From contig JAENZI010000001.1 in NCBI GenBank assembly GCA_016841365.1, forward strand, positions 248,001 to 312,000: a DNA stretch of 64,000 bases. The letters are read 5' to 3'. This stretch comes from Anaerolineaceae bacterium. Lineage in GTDB: Bacteria > Chloroflexota > Anaerolineae > Anaerolineales > Anaerolineaceae. This document shows, piece after piece, positions 24,700 through 31,888 of this stretch. The stretch's first letter is position 1, and each line of letters opens with the position of its first letter. The notes below the pieces were generated by a model, which saw only the letters and a list, made by a program, of their open reading frames with translations, did not search any database and had not been told where the DNA came from. The translations under genes and the position numbers were made by a program.

Positions 24700-24915
24700 T
24701 TATTCAATAACGTCAACGTTCTGGGCCTGGGGGCCTTTATCGCCTTCGACGACTTCGAACTCTACCCGTTGACCTTCGCGAAGGGTGCGGAACCCATCAG
24801 CTTTGATCGCAGAGAAGTGAACGAATACATCTTTCTCTTCGTTATCGCGAGCGATGAAGCCGTAGCCTTTTTCGCCATTGAACCACTTGACGACGCCAAG
24901 TTCTCGTTCTGCCAT
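24700..24915 (-). CDS. CspA-family cold shock protein
   Basis: A 71-residue single cold-shock domain. [15 protein letters not shown] carries RNP1 and DVFVHFSAI carries RNP2; the chain ends at the usual length. It binds single-stranded RNA and DNA and acts as an RNA chaperone. The upstream minus-strand region (24916-25110) is AT-rich and long enough for the extended 5' leader common in cold shock mRNAs. AGGAGG precedes the start. Confidence 0.95.
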   Translation of the reverse strand: MAERELGVVKWFNGEKGYGFIARDNEEKDVFVHFSAIKADGFRTLREGQRVEFEVVEGDKGPQAQNVDVIE

Positions 24916-25114
24916 GCTTGGAAACCTCCTTTATTCAAAATTCCTACTTAACCTGCTAACGTACGTTCCAAACAAGATCAAAACGAGCAATACCTTATCG
25001 AACTTCCGTTAACCTACTTCACTAATATACTACGGTATTTAATTGTCGTCAATATATTTTAATTGTTCAATATATATCAAAAACTATCAAGATTTACAGA
25101 TGAGTATCTCGTGG

Positions 25115-25465
25115 TTATTCTTCGGGTTGGGATGGATCTGCTGCCTGGGCGGCTCTTGACGCTTGGCGCTGTTTGCGGCCCTCCAGAACTTCAACGATGC
25201 CGGCCAGCAGCAGCATGACCGCGCCGCCTTCGTCCAGGTTGCCGACGATGGGCAGGTTGTCCGGGATGAGCTCAAGCAGCCCCAGGGTGGGGTTGAGCAG
25301 ATAAACGCCGCCGATCAGCCCCATCAGATAAACAGCCCAACGCGGCCAGCCGCGCTTGGAGAGGGGTTCGCTAAACATCCTGACAAAGCCTGATTTCGGC
25401 TCAGCCGGTTGGTTTGTCTGCGGGGCAGTTCCCTGATTTTGAGGCACAAGTTTGTTATCACTCAT
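25115..25465 (-). CDS. DUF1232 (YkvA-like) membrane protein
   Basis: A 116-residue protein. The centre reads YLLNPTLGLLELIPDNLP followed by IVGNLDEGG, which follows the DUF1232 pattern (YLxxPxDLIPDxxPVxGxxDD). One or two short hydrophobic stretches suggest membrane association, and both ends are polar and low in complexity. Function unknown. Confidence 0.75.
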   Translation of the reverse strand: MSDNKLVPQNQGTAPQTNQPAEPKSGFVRMFSEPLSKRGWPRWAVYLMGLIGGVYLLNPTLGLLELIPDNLPIVGNLDEGGAVMLLLAGIVEVLEGRKQRQASRAAQAADPSQPEE

Positions 25466-25531
25466 TTGTATTCTCCAGATGGATATTGATCATTTCTGTA
25501 TGCTTAATCATAACACCAACCGGGGTGCCGC

Positions 25532-26926
25532 TTACGGCCAAAAGGTGGGCAAATGGTTGCGGTAGGTTGTGAGGTAGTCGTCAAGCACCTGGCGGGCAAC
25601 GTCCATGTCGGGGATGACGGGGTCGAGCAGCAGGGCTTGCAATGCGAGCTGGCGGTCACCTTCAACGACAGCGTCCACGGTCAGATGGCTGATGGTGATC
25701 TCCCGGCGCAGCAATTCTGCGATGCCTTCGGGCATGGGTCCCACAACCAGCCCAGATGCGCCGTCCGCGTTCAATACCCCGGGCAGCTCGATGATGGCAC
25801 CCTGCGGCAGGTTGGGGATCTGCCCGGCGTTAGGGATGTTGACCGCTTCCCACACAAAATCGCTGTCGAGCTGGATGTTTTCAATCACCTCCAGAGCGCC
25901 TTCGCTAAAGGTGGGGATGAAGTCTGCGGGATTTTGCCTGGTTTGGGTGGCTTTCTCCAGTTCGACCCACTTGTCGTCACGTTCCCGGCTATGATCGTGC
26001 CACTCATAGAGTTCAAGGTCATACTTGAGCCAGGGCTTCGTCTGGGAGTCGCTCACCCAGGGCAGGTATTCGCACAGATGCTCGTCGCCCGGGATGGGGA
26101 ACAGCCCAAAGGCGTCAAACACGCGCCGGGTGAGAGGTTCAAAGTCGTCCGGAAGTGCTTCCCAGCGTTTGCGGAACAGGGGGTAGAGGTCTTCACCTGT
26201 GAGGCGGTCCCTGATAGCGAGCATCCAGGTGAAGTGATTGACGCCTGCTGCGGTGATTTTGATTTTTTCCAGCGCCTGCAGTGCTGTGGCAGCCATCCCG
26301 GAGGAATATTTCGGGCTGGCGTGGGTGCTGGTGAAGTTCAGGGGCACATCGATGCCCAGGTCGGCGGCTAAGGCTTTGCCCGCCATGGCATAGCCCGCGC
26401 CGAGCTGATGGCACAACCCGATGACCTTGATCTTGCTGTGCCGGTGGACGGCGGCACAGATGCGCTGCATGGGGTTGGTGAAATTGATGAACCAGGCATC
26501 GGGGCACAGGGCTTCCATATCCCAGGCGATTTCGAGCACCGGCATGATGTTGCGTGCGGCGTGGGCAAACCCGCCCGGGCCGCTGTTTTCAGCGTAGGGC
26601 TGCCTGACGCCATATTTGAGCGGGATGGTATAGTCCGATTCCCACAGACCTTCGCGGGGGCCGATCTCGATGGCGTTGATCACAAATTTGGCGTCCTGCA
26701 GGGCATCGTGATGGTGGCGGGAGGCGCTCAGGCGCATCTGGCTGCCCCAGGCGTCGTTCAGCCAGGAGATAAGATTGAACATGACCTCGAGGTGTTCTTC
26801 GTTGCGGTCCACCAGCACAAGTTCACTGCCTTTGAGGACAGGGCTGCGTAAGAGGGAAACCAGCGTCGACAGCCCGAAGGAATAACTGCCTGCGCCGACA
26901 CACACAATTTTGGTAGGATGGGACAT
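25532..26926 (-). CDS. Glycoside hydrolase family 4 protein
   Basis: A 464-residue NAD+ and Mn2+-dependent glycosidase (alpha-glucosidase/galacturonidase type). VCVGAGSYSFG begins the Rossmann NAD-binding part; NFTNPM, GLCHQLGAGY (metal-binding Cys) and GVNHFTWML (metal-binding His) are the GH4 signatures. GH4 enzymes cleave by oxidation and elimination, so both alpha and beta linkages are possible and the sugar cannot be decided. AGGAGGATCCT before the ATG fixes the start; an upstream frame extension runs through the neighbouring gene and is not real. Confidence 0.9.
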   Translation of the reverse strand: MSHPTKIVCVGAGSYSFGLSTLVSLLRSPVLKGSELVLVDRNEEHLEVMFNLISWLNDAWGSQMRLSASRHHHDALQDAKFVINAIEIGPREGLWESDYTIPLKYGVRQPYAENSGPGGFAHAARNIMPVLEIAWDMEALCPDAWFINFTNPMQRICAAVHRHSKIKVIGLCHQLGAGYAMAGKALAADLGIDVPLNFTSTHASPKYSSGMAATALQALEKIKITAAGVNHFTWMLAIRDRLTGEDLYPLFRKRWEALPDDFEPLTRRVFDAFGLFPIPGDEHLCEYLPWVSDSQTKPWLKYDLELYEWHDHSRERDDKWVELEKATQTRQNPADFIPTFSEGALEVIENIQLDSDFVWEAVNIPNAGQIPNLPQGAIIELPGVLNADGASGLVVGPMPEGIAELLRREITISHLTVDAVVEGDRQLALQALLLDPVIPDMDVARQVLDDYLTTYRNHLPTFWP

Positions 26927-26939
26927 AGGATCCTCCTGA

Positions 26940-29201
26940 TCAGACGGATGAAGCCGAAAGGTAGGCGTCAATCGCTTTGGCAGCCTGTCGCCCCGCGCCC
27001 ATGGCACGGATGACGGTTGCCCCGCCGGTGACGATATCTCCGCCAGCGTATACGCCGGGCTTGCTGGTGGCCAGGGTGTCTTCATCAACGATGATATTGC
27101 CCCAACGGTTGAACGCCAGGTCTTGCGTGGTGCGCTGCAGGATGGGGTTGGAGCCGTTCCCCACCGCGACCACCACCACATCCACCGGCACGGTAAACTC
27201 AGAGCCTTCAACCGGCAAAGGGCGGCGCCTTCCGGATTGGTCTGGCTGACCGAGTTCCATGCGGATCAGGCGCATTTCCTTGAGCCATCCCTGGCCATCG
27301 CCGATGAACGCCACCGGGTTGTTGAGAAAATGAAATTCGATGCCCTCTTCTTGGGCGTGTTTGATCTCTTCGCTGCGTGCGGGCATTTCTTGCTCGGTGC
27401 GCCTATAGAAGATGCTGGCTTTTTTCGCACCCAGGCGCAGAGCAACACGCACCGAATCAAGGGCGGTGTTGCCGCCGCCGATCACAGCCACATGCTTGTT
27501 TTTGCAGTTGATAATGGGTGTATCGTATTCGGGGAATTTGTACGCCTTCATCAGGTTGACGCGGGTCAGAAATTCGTTAGCGGAGTAGACGCCCACCAGG
27601 TTTTCACCGGGGATGTTCATGAAATTGGGCAGGCCGGCGCCGACGCCGATGAAAACTGCATCAAAGCCCTCGGTGGTCAGCAGTTCATCAATGGTGTAGG
27701 TCACACCGATCACGGTGTTGGGCTGGAATTTGACGCCCTGGGCGGCCAGCGATTGCACTTCACCGTGAACGATTTCTTTCGGCAAGCGGAACTCGGGGAT
27801 GCCGTAGATCAGCACGCCGCCGTAATCGTGAAAAGCTTCGAAGATAGTCACATCGTGCCCCATGCGGACTAAGTCGCCCGCGCAAGCCAGTCCTGAAGGG
27901 CCTGAGCCGATTACAGCGACTTTTCTGCCGGTTTTTGGGGGCGTTGCAGGGGTATCGGGCGCCAGGAGGGGGTGCAGGCGCTCATAATCGGTCACAAAAC
28001 GGGCTAAATCGCCAATGGCGACGGGTTCACCGCGCCGTGAGAGGATGCAGGCACCTTCGCACTGCTCGGATTGGGGGCAGACCCGGCTGCAGACTTCCGC
28101 CAGGACGTTGTCCTGTTTGATCAGCCGGGAGGCCTGGATGTATTCGCCCTCCAGGATTAACTGGATGAATTCGGGGATGCGCACGCCAACCGGGCAGCCG
28201 TCAATGCACACGGGGTTTTTGCAGTCCAGGCAGCGCTGCGCCTCACGCAGAGCCAGCGCTTCGGTAAACCCGAGGCTAACCTCGTCAAAGTCGGTGATAC
28301 GTTCAGCCGGGTTGCGCTCTTGCATGGGCTGGCGCAAGGCGGCTTTTTGTTCGCTCTGGTTGGCACGCTCGATGGCTTGGGCGGCTTTCTCGAGGGAACA
28401 TTCCTCTTCGTGGTGATAAGCCTGGTTGCGGTTGATGAGCGTTCCGAAGTCCACCAGGTGGGCGTCGAACTCCGGTCCGTCCACGCAGGTGAATTTGACA
28501 GCATCACCGATGTTGACCCGGCAGCCGCCGCACATACCGGTGCCGTCCACCATGATCGAGTTGAGGCTGACCACGGTTTTGATCTGGTGGGGGCGGGTCA
28601 TCTCTGCCACGGCTTGCATCATGGCTAAGGGACCTACGGCGAGAACGTAATCAATGGGCCTGTTATCATCGAGCATACGCTGTAGCTGCTCAGTCACAAA
28701 CCCTTCCGAGCAATACGAGCCGTCATCCGTACAGACGTAAACTTCATCCGCAAATTGGCGCAACTCTTTTTCAAGGATCAGCAAGGCTTGTGTTTGAGCG
28801 CCGACGATGGCGGTCACGTGGTTGCCTGCGGCCTTGAGCGCTTTTGCTTGGGGGAAGCTGACTGCGTTGCCGACACCCCCGCCGATCACCACCACGCGGC
28901 CGAAGTAATCGATCTCAGAAGGGTTGCCCAGTGGGCCGACCAGGTCCTGGATGGTGTCGCCGGCTTTGAGCTGGTTGATTTCGCGGGTGGATTTGCCGAT
29001 GCCCTGAACAATCAGGGTGATTATGCCGGCTTGTTTGTCCGTATCGACAATGGTCAATGGGATGCGCTCGCCTTTTTCCGATGTGCGGACGATCACAAAT
29101 TGACCGGGCTGATGTTTTTGTGCGATCAGCGGTGAGTCTAAAACGAATTGTTTGATGTCAGGTGCGATAAATTCCGCACCAAGGATGGGTGTTTGTGCCA
29201 T
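26940..29201 (-). CDS. Fused NfnA-NfnB type ferredoxin:NADP+ oxidoreductase (sulfide dehydrogenase-like)
   Basis: A 753-residue fusion. Residues 1 to about 280 are a ferredoxin-NADP+ reductase/PyrK-like module (NfnA, SudB) with a [2Fe-2S] site in GTGMCGGCRVNIG. From about 285 it matches NfnB/GltD: two cysteine groups, CLDCKNPVCIDGCP (about 322-337) and CSRVCPQSEQCEGAC (368-384), for two [4Fe-4S] clusters, then FAD motif AVIGSGPSGLACAG and NADPH motif AVIGGGNTALD. NfnAB balances NADH, NADPH and ferredoxin by electron bifurcation in anaerobes. A single-chain form is less common than two genes. A glutamate synthase small subunit is the alternative, but no gltB is adjacent. It ends 13 bases before the GH4 start. 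Confidence 0.87.
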   Translation of the reverse strand: MAQTPILGAEFIAPDIKQFVLDSPLIAQKHQPGQFVIVRTSEKGERIPLTIVDTDKQAGIITLIVQGIGKSTREINQLKAGDTIQDLVGPLGNPSEIDYFGRVVVIGGGVGNAVSFPQAKALKAAGNHVTAIVGAQTQALLILEKELRQFADEVYVCTDDGSYCSEGFVTEQLQRMLDDNRPIDYVLAVGPLAMMQAVAEMTRPHQIKTVVSLNSIMVDGTGMCGGCRVNIGDAVKFTCVDGPEFDAHLVDFGTLINRNQAYHHEEECSLEKAAQAIERANQSEQKAALRQPMQERNPAERITDFDEVSLGFTEALALREAQRCLDCKNPVCIDGCPVGVRIPEFIQLILEGEYIQASRLIKQDNVLAEVCSRVCPQSEQCEGACILSRRGEPVAIGDLARFVTDYERLHPLLAPDTPATPPKTGRKVAVIGSGPSGLACAGDLVRMGHDVTIFEAFHDYGGVLIYGIPEFRLPKEIVHGEVQSLAAQGVKFQPNTVIGVTYTIDELLTTEGFDAVFIGVGAGLPNFMNIPGENLVGVYSANEFLTRVNLMKAYKFPEYDTPIINCKNKHVAVIGGGNTALDSVRVALRLGAKKASIFYRRTEQEMPARSEEIKHAQEEGIEFHFLNNPVAFIGDGQGWLKEMRLIRMELGQPDQSGRRRPLPVEGSEFTVPVDVVVVAVGNGSNPILQRTTQDLAFNRWGNIIVDEDTLATSKPGVYAGGDIVTGGATVIRAMGAGRQAAKAIDAYLSASSV

Positions 29202-29341
29202 ATGCGCCTTTATAGTGATTGATTGACAACGGGTTGATTATAAGTTGTTTTAAGTGAATTGGATATTGAAGTTGGTCACATCAGAAGGGTTAATCTGTCA
29301 CTTGTTTATGGATGACGTTCTGATGTTGTAGGTGAGCGATC

Positions 29342-30280
29342 TCAATCCCCCAAAATGATCGGCCTGACCTTGAAGCACCAGAACGAGGGCGGTTCAGATG
29401 AAGGTGCAGGCTGAGGTTGCTGCAGGCAATACAAGCCTGGTTCAAGGCTCGCTGCCGGCTGGATCAGGATGGTATCGTTCTTTTTCGTGGTGTAAGTGAT
29501 GGAAATGTAATCCCCGGTTTCGTAGATCAACTGAATCCGCTCGGGGTCAATTTGTGATTGAAAGAAGACGATCATCGGGTTTGCATTGGTGCTGACGGGG
29601 ATGCCGATATCCTGAGAGGGGAGCCCCACGTGTTGTTGGATATCCTGGTAGATATTGTCTTCAAAGAGAAATGCGCCTGGGTAAGGCGGCTCGGTGACAC
29701 GCGCCTGATCACCGCCGGTCAGTGCTTTGAGAAATGGCAGTTGAAAGTCGAACAGGGCGCTGGCTACCAGTAAACCGATAAAACAAAACACCACCACTAC
29801 CACACCCAGCATAGAGATTTCAAAGGGGGTTAGCTTTGGCAGTTTTTGCAGCGATTTTCGCTGAGGGGTTTTCTTCTCAGGGCGGGTATCTTCTTCTGTT
29901 GCGATCGATTCGAGCGTGTCGACGGATGATTGTGACCAGGTGGAGGTCAACATCTGTCGGGTGGCCTGTCTTGAGGCCGGGAAAGGCGTAATGGGGTGGG
30001 TATGATCGGAGAGATGCTCGTTATTGACGCTGGCTTCATCCCGTTTTCGCTTCTTGAGATATGCCATGCCGCGCTGAGCAGGGATGTTGTTCGGATCAAT
30101 TTCAAGGGCTTTTTCGAGGAAGATTTCCTGCTTATCAAGGTCATCAATGATGGCAGCAACCCAAACCCATACATCTGCGTTTTGGGGTTCTTCAATGATC
30201 GCATCCTTCAGAAATTTAAGCGCTTCTTGCGTGCGACCCGCTTTTGCAGCGTTGATCCCTTGTTGTAATGAGAAGGCCAT
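29342..30280 (-). CDS. TPR-containing membrane protein
   Basis: A 312-residue protein. The N-terminal 85 residues form about two tetratricopeptide repeats (AAKAGRTQEALKFLKDAI, EIFLEKALEIDPNNIPAQRG). A polar linker precedes one transmembrane helix (about residues 158-180, LGVVVVVFCFIGLLVAS), and the last 130 residues lie outside the cell and end CFKVRPIILGD. The N-terminal TPR part would be cytoplasmic and contact a partner. AGGGAG places the start at MAFSLQQG, 26 codons inside the open frame. Function unknown. Confidence 0.75.
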   Translation of the reverse strand: MAFSLQQGINAAKAGRTQEALKFLKDAIIEEPQNADVWVWVAAIIDDLDKQEIFLEKALEIDPNNIPAQRGMAYLKKRKRDEASVNNEHLSDHTHPITPFPASRQATRQMLTSTWSQSSVDTLESIATEEDTRPEKKTPQRKSLQKLPKLTPFEISMLGVVVVVFCFIGLLVASALFDFQLPFLKALTGGDQARVTEPPYPGAFLFEDNIYQDIQQHVGLPSQDIGIPVSTNANPMIVFFQSQIDPERIQLIYETGDYISITYTTKKNDTILIQPAASLEPGLYCLQQPQPAPSSEPPSFWCFKVRPIILGD

Positions 30281-30452
30281 GCTCGCTCCCTGAGGTTGGA
30301 TGATAACTTGATGATGACTTGTAGCAAGCCGAAAGATTATAGGAATGATTTTTATCATCCTACCTTTTCCATTTTACCACAGGCGAATGCGTTTGAAAGC
30401 GATCGGGGCGAATTGTCGTATAATTCAGAGGTGAAAATCAAGGAGCAGCTGC

Positions 30453-30944
30453 ATGAAACTCGGCGTATTGTCTGACACGCATGATAACCTTTCTAACCTG
30501 ATTACGGTTCTGGATGCGTTCCGTGATCAAAAAATCGAAACAGTGATCCATTGCGGTGATCTGACCAGCCTCGAGATGGTCTCTCATTTTGAGGGCTTCA
30601 GGGTGATTTACACCATGGGCAATATGGATTTTATGACTGGTGCTATCAAGAATCGTCTTGAGAAGATGCGGGAGGACAATTTTGCCGGAATGATTTTTCG
30701 CGGCAAGCTGGGCGGCGTATCTGTGGCAGCTGCTCACAGCCATATTGATGGGCAGTTGATGGATTTGATCAGGGAGAAGCGCTATAACTGGATCTTTCAT
30801 GGGCATACGCACCAAAAACGGCACGAGGTGATAAAAGGGGTGCACATCGTCAACCCCGGCGCGCTGGGCGGGCTGGGGCGGGAGCCGCGCACTTATTGCA
30901 TTGTTGACCTGGATGAAGAGCAAGTGGAATTTTTTAAGGTTTAA
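30453..30944 (+). CDS. YfcE/MJ0936-family metallophosphodiesterase
   Basis: A 163-residue calcineurin-like phosphoesterase. Motifs SDTHDN, HCGDL, a GNMD (the usual GNCD), and HGHTHQ plus NPGALG are all in order, giving the two-metal site. Relatives hydrolyse phosphodiesters in vitro; the natural substrate is unknown. AAGGAG lies seven bases before the ATG, and TATAAT at 30419-30424 is a plausible -10 box. It begins a three-gene plus-strand unit. Confidence 0.9.
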   Translation: MKLGVLSDTHDNLSNLITVLDAFRDQKIETVIHCGDLTSLEMVSHFEGFRVIYTMGNMDFMTGAIKNRLEKMREDNFAGMIFRGKLGGVSVAAAHSHIDGQLMDLIREKRYNWIFHGHTHQKRHEVIKGVHIVNPGALGGLGREPRTYCIVDLDEEQVEFFKV

Positions 30945-30966
30945 TGTTTGGAGATAAGCCTGACCT

Positions 30967-31353
30967 ATGGATTATGAGACCCTGTGTGATTACCTGGAAC
31001 GAAAGATTGGCGCCCGGCGGGACATGCCCTTTGGAGTAAATACGCTGGTATTTAAGGTTTTAGATAAGATATTCGCCTTGGTGGCGTGGCAGTCAGAGCC
31101 GCTGAGCATCTCACTGAAGGTTGACCCCATCGAGGGGATGTTCTTGTGCCGGCAATATGAAGCGATTGTGGCCGGTTATCACCTGAATAAGAAACACTGG
31201 ATCACCGTGACGCTGAATGGCAGTGTTCCGGATGAAGCACTGCGTGCAATGATGGATGATTCTTATGCCTTGGTGATCAAAGGGATGACACGCAATGCTA
31301 AAAGCAAATTGAGAAAAATGGGATGGCAGGAAGATGGCAAAGAAACTGGATAA
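30967..31353 (+). CDS. MmcQ/YjbR-family protein
   Basis: A 128-residue protein of the MmcQ/YjbR fold, often annotated as DNA-binding because of a CyaY-like surface. Typical segments are LPFGVNTLVFKV-like at the N-terminus (here DMPFGVNTLVFKV), FALVAW, ISLKVDP, and the helix ending YHLNKKHWITV. Function not established. Its end overlaps the next start by 20 bases, so the genes are coupled. Confidence 0.8.
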   Translation: MDYETLCDYLERKIGARRDMPFGVNTLVFKVLDKIFALVAWQSEPLSISLKVDPIEGMFLCRQYEAIVAGYHLNKKHWITVTLNGSVPDEALRAMMDDSYALVIKGMTRNAKSKLRKMGWQEDGKETG

Positions 31354-31888
31354 GATCATTGTGATTGACCTGGAGGCAACCTGCTGGGAAGGGGCGCCGC
31401 CTGAGGGCGAAGAGAGCGAGATCATTGAGATCGGGTTATGTGTGCTGGATGTTCCAACTGGCGGACGATCTGACAAGCGCGGGATATTGGTCAGGCCGCA
31501 GCGCTCTCAGTTGAGTAATTTTTGCATCAGACTGACCACACTCACGCCGGAGATGCTGTCGACAGGCCTGGCATTTGCAGAGGCTTGCACGCTGCTGCGG
31601 GATGAATACGATTCCTGGCGATATACCTGGGCAAGTTATGGCGATTATGACCGTTTGATGTTAGCGGCGCAGTGTGAGGCATGGGGTGTTCCCTATCCCT
31701 TTGGCAGCTCACACATCAATGTCAAGAATCTGCTGGCATTGCATTTAGGGCTGGAGCACGAGGTAAATCTTGTGCGGGGGACAGCGTTGGTCGGCTTACC
31801 CTTTGAGGGCACGATTCACCGCGGGGTTGACGACGCCTGGAATATTGCGGCGGTGCTTTCCAGGGTGTTGCTTGGGCGGGATCGGTAA
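31334..31888 (+). CDS. DEDDh 3'-5' exonuclease (ERI1/KapD-like)
   Basis: A 184-residue exonuclease. VIDLEATCW carries the first Asp and Glu, YGDYDRLML the middle Asp, and HRGVDDAWNIA the final His and Asp of the DEDDh active site. The family includes Eri-1 and KapD proteins acting on RNA or single-stranded DNA ends. Its last 93 bases, which include the essential HRGVDD segment, overlap the 3' end of the convergent polymerase gene. Confidence 0.87.
   Translation: MAKKLDKIIVIDLEATCWEGAPPEGEESEIIEIGLCVLDVPTGGRSDKRGILVRPQRSQLSNFCIRLTTLTPEMLSTGLAFAEACTLLRDEYDSWRYTWASYGDYDRLMLAAQCEAWGVPYPFGSSHINVKNLLALHLGLEHEVNLVRGTALVGLPFEGTIHRGVDDAWNIAAVLSRVLLGRDR

Noticed and set aside
24999-25012. CGAAC-TTCC-GTTAA upstream of the cold shock gene as a fourth SOS-box-like site
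   Set aside because: The right half is imperfect, there is no adjoining TATACT, and it is far from the start codon. Cold shock genes are not expected in an SOS regulon.
26927-27211. A 95-codon N-terminal extension of the GH4 protein
   Set aside because: It runs through the 3' part of the NfnAB gene in another frame, has Trp/Pro-rich non-protein-like sequence, and AGGAGG marks the start at 26926.
27123-27872. A 249-residue plus-strand frame inside the NfnAB gene
   Set aside because: It lies fully opposite well-conserved coding sequence and its composition (His, Gly and Gln rich) is that of a shadow frame.
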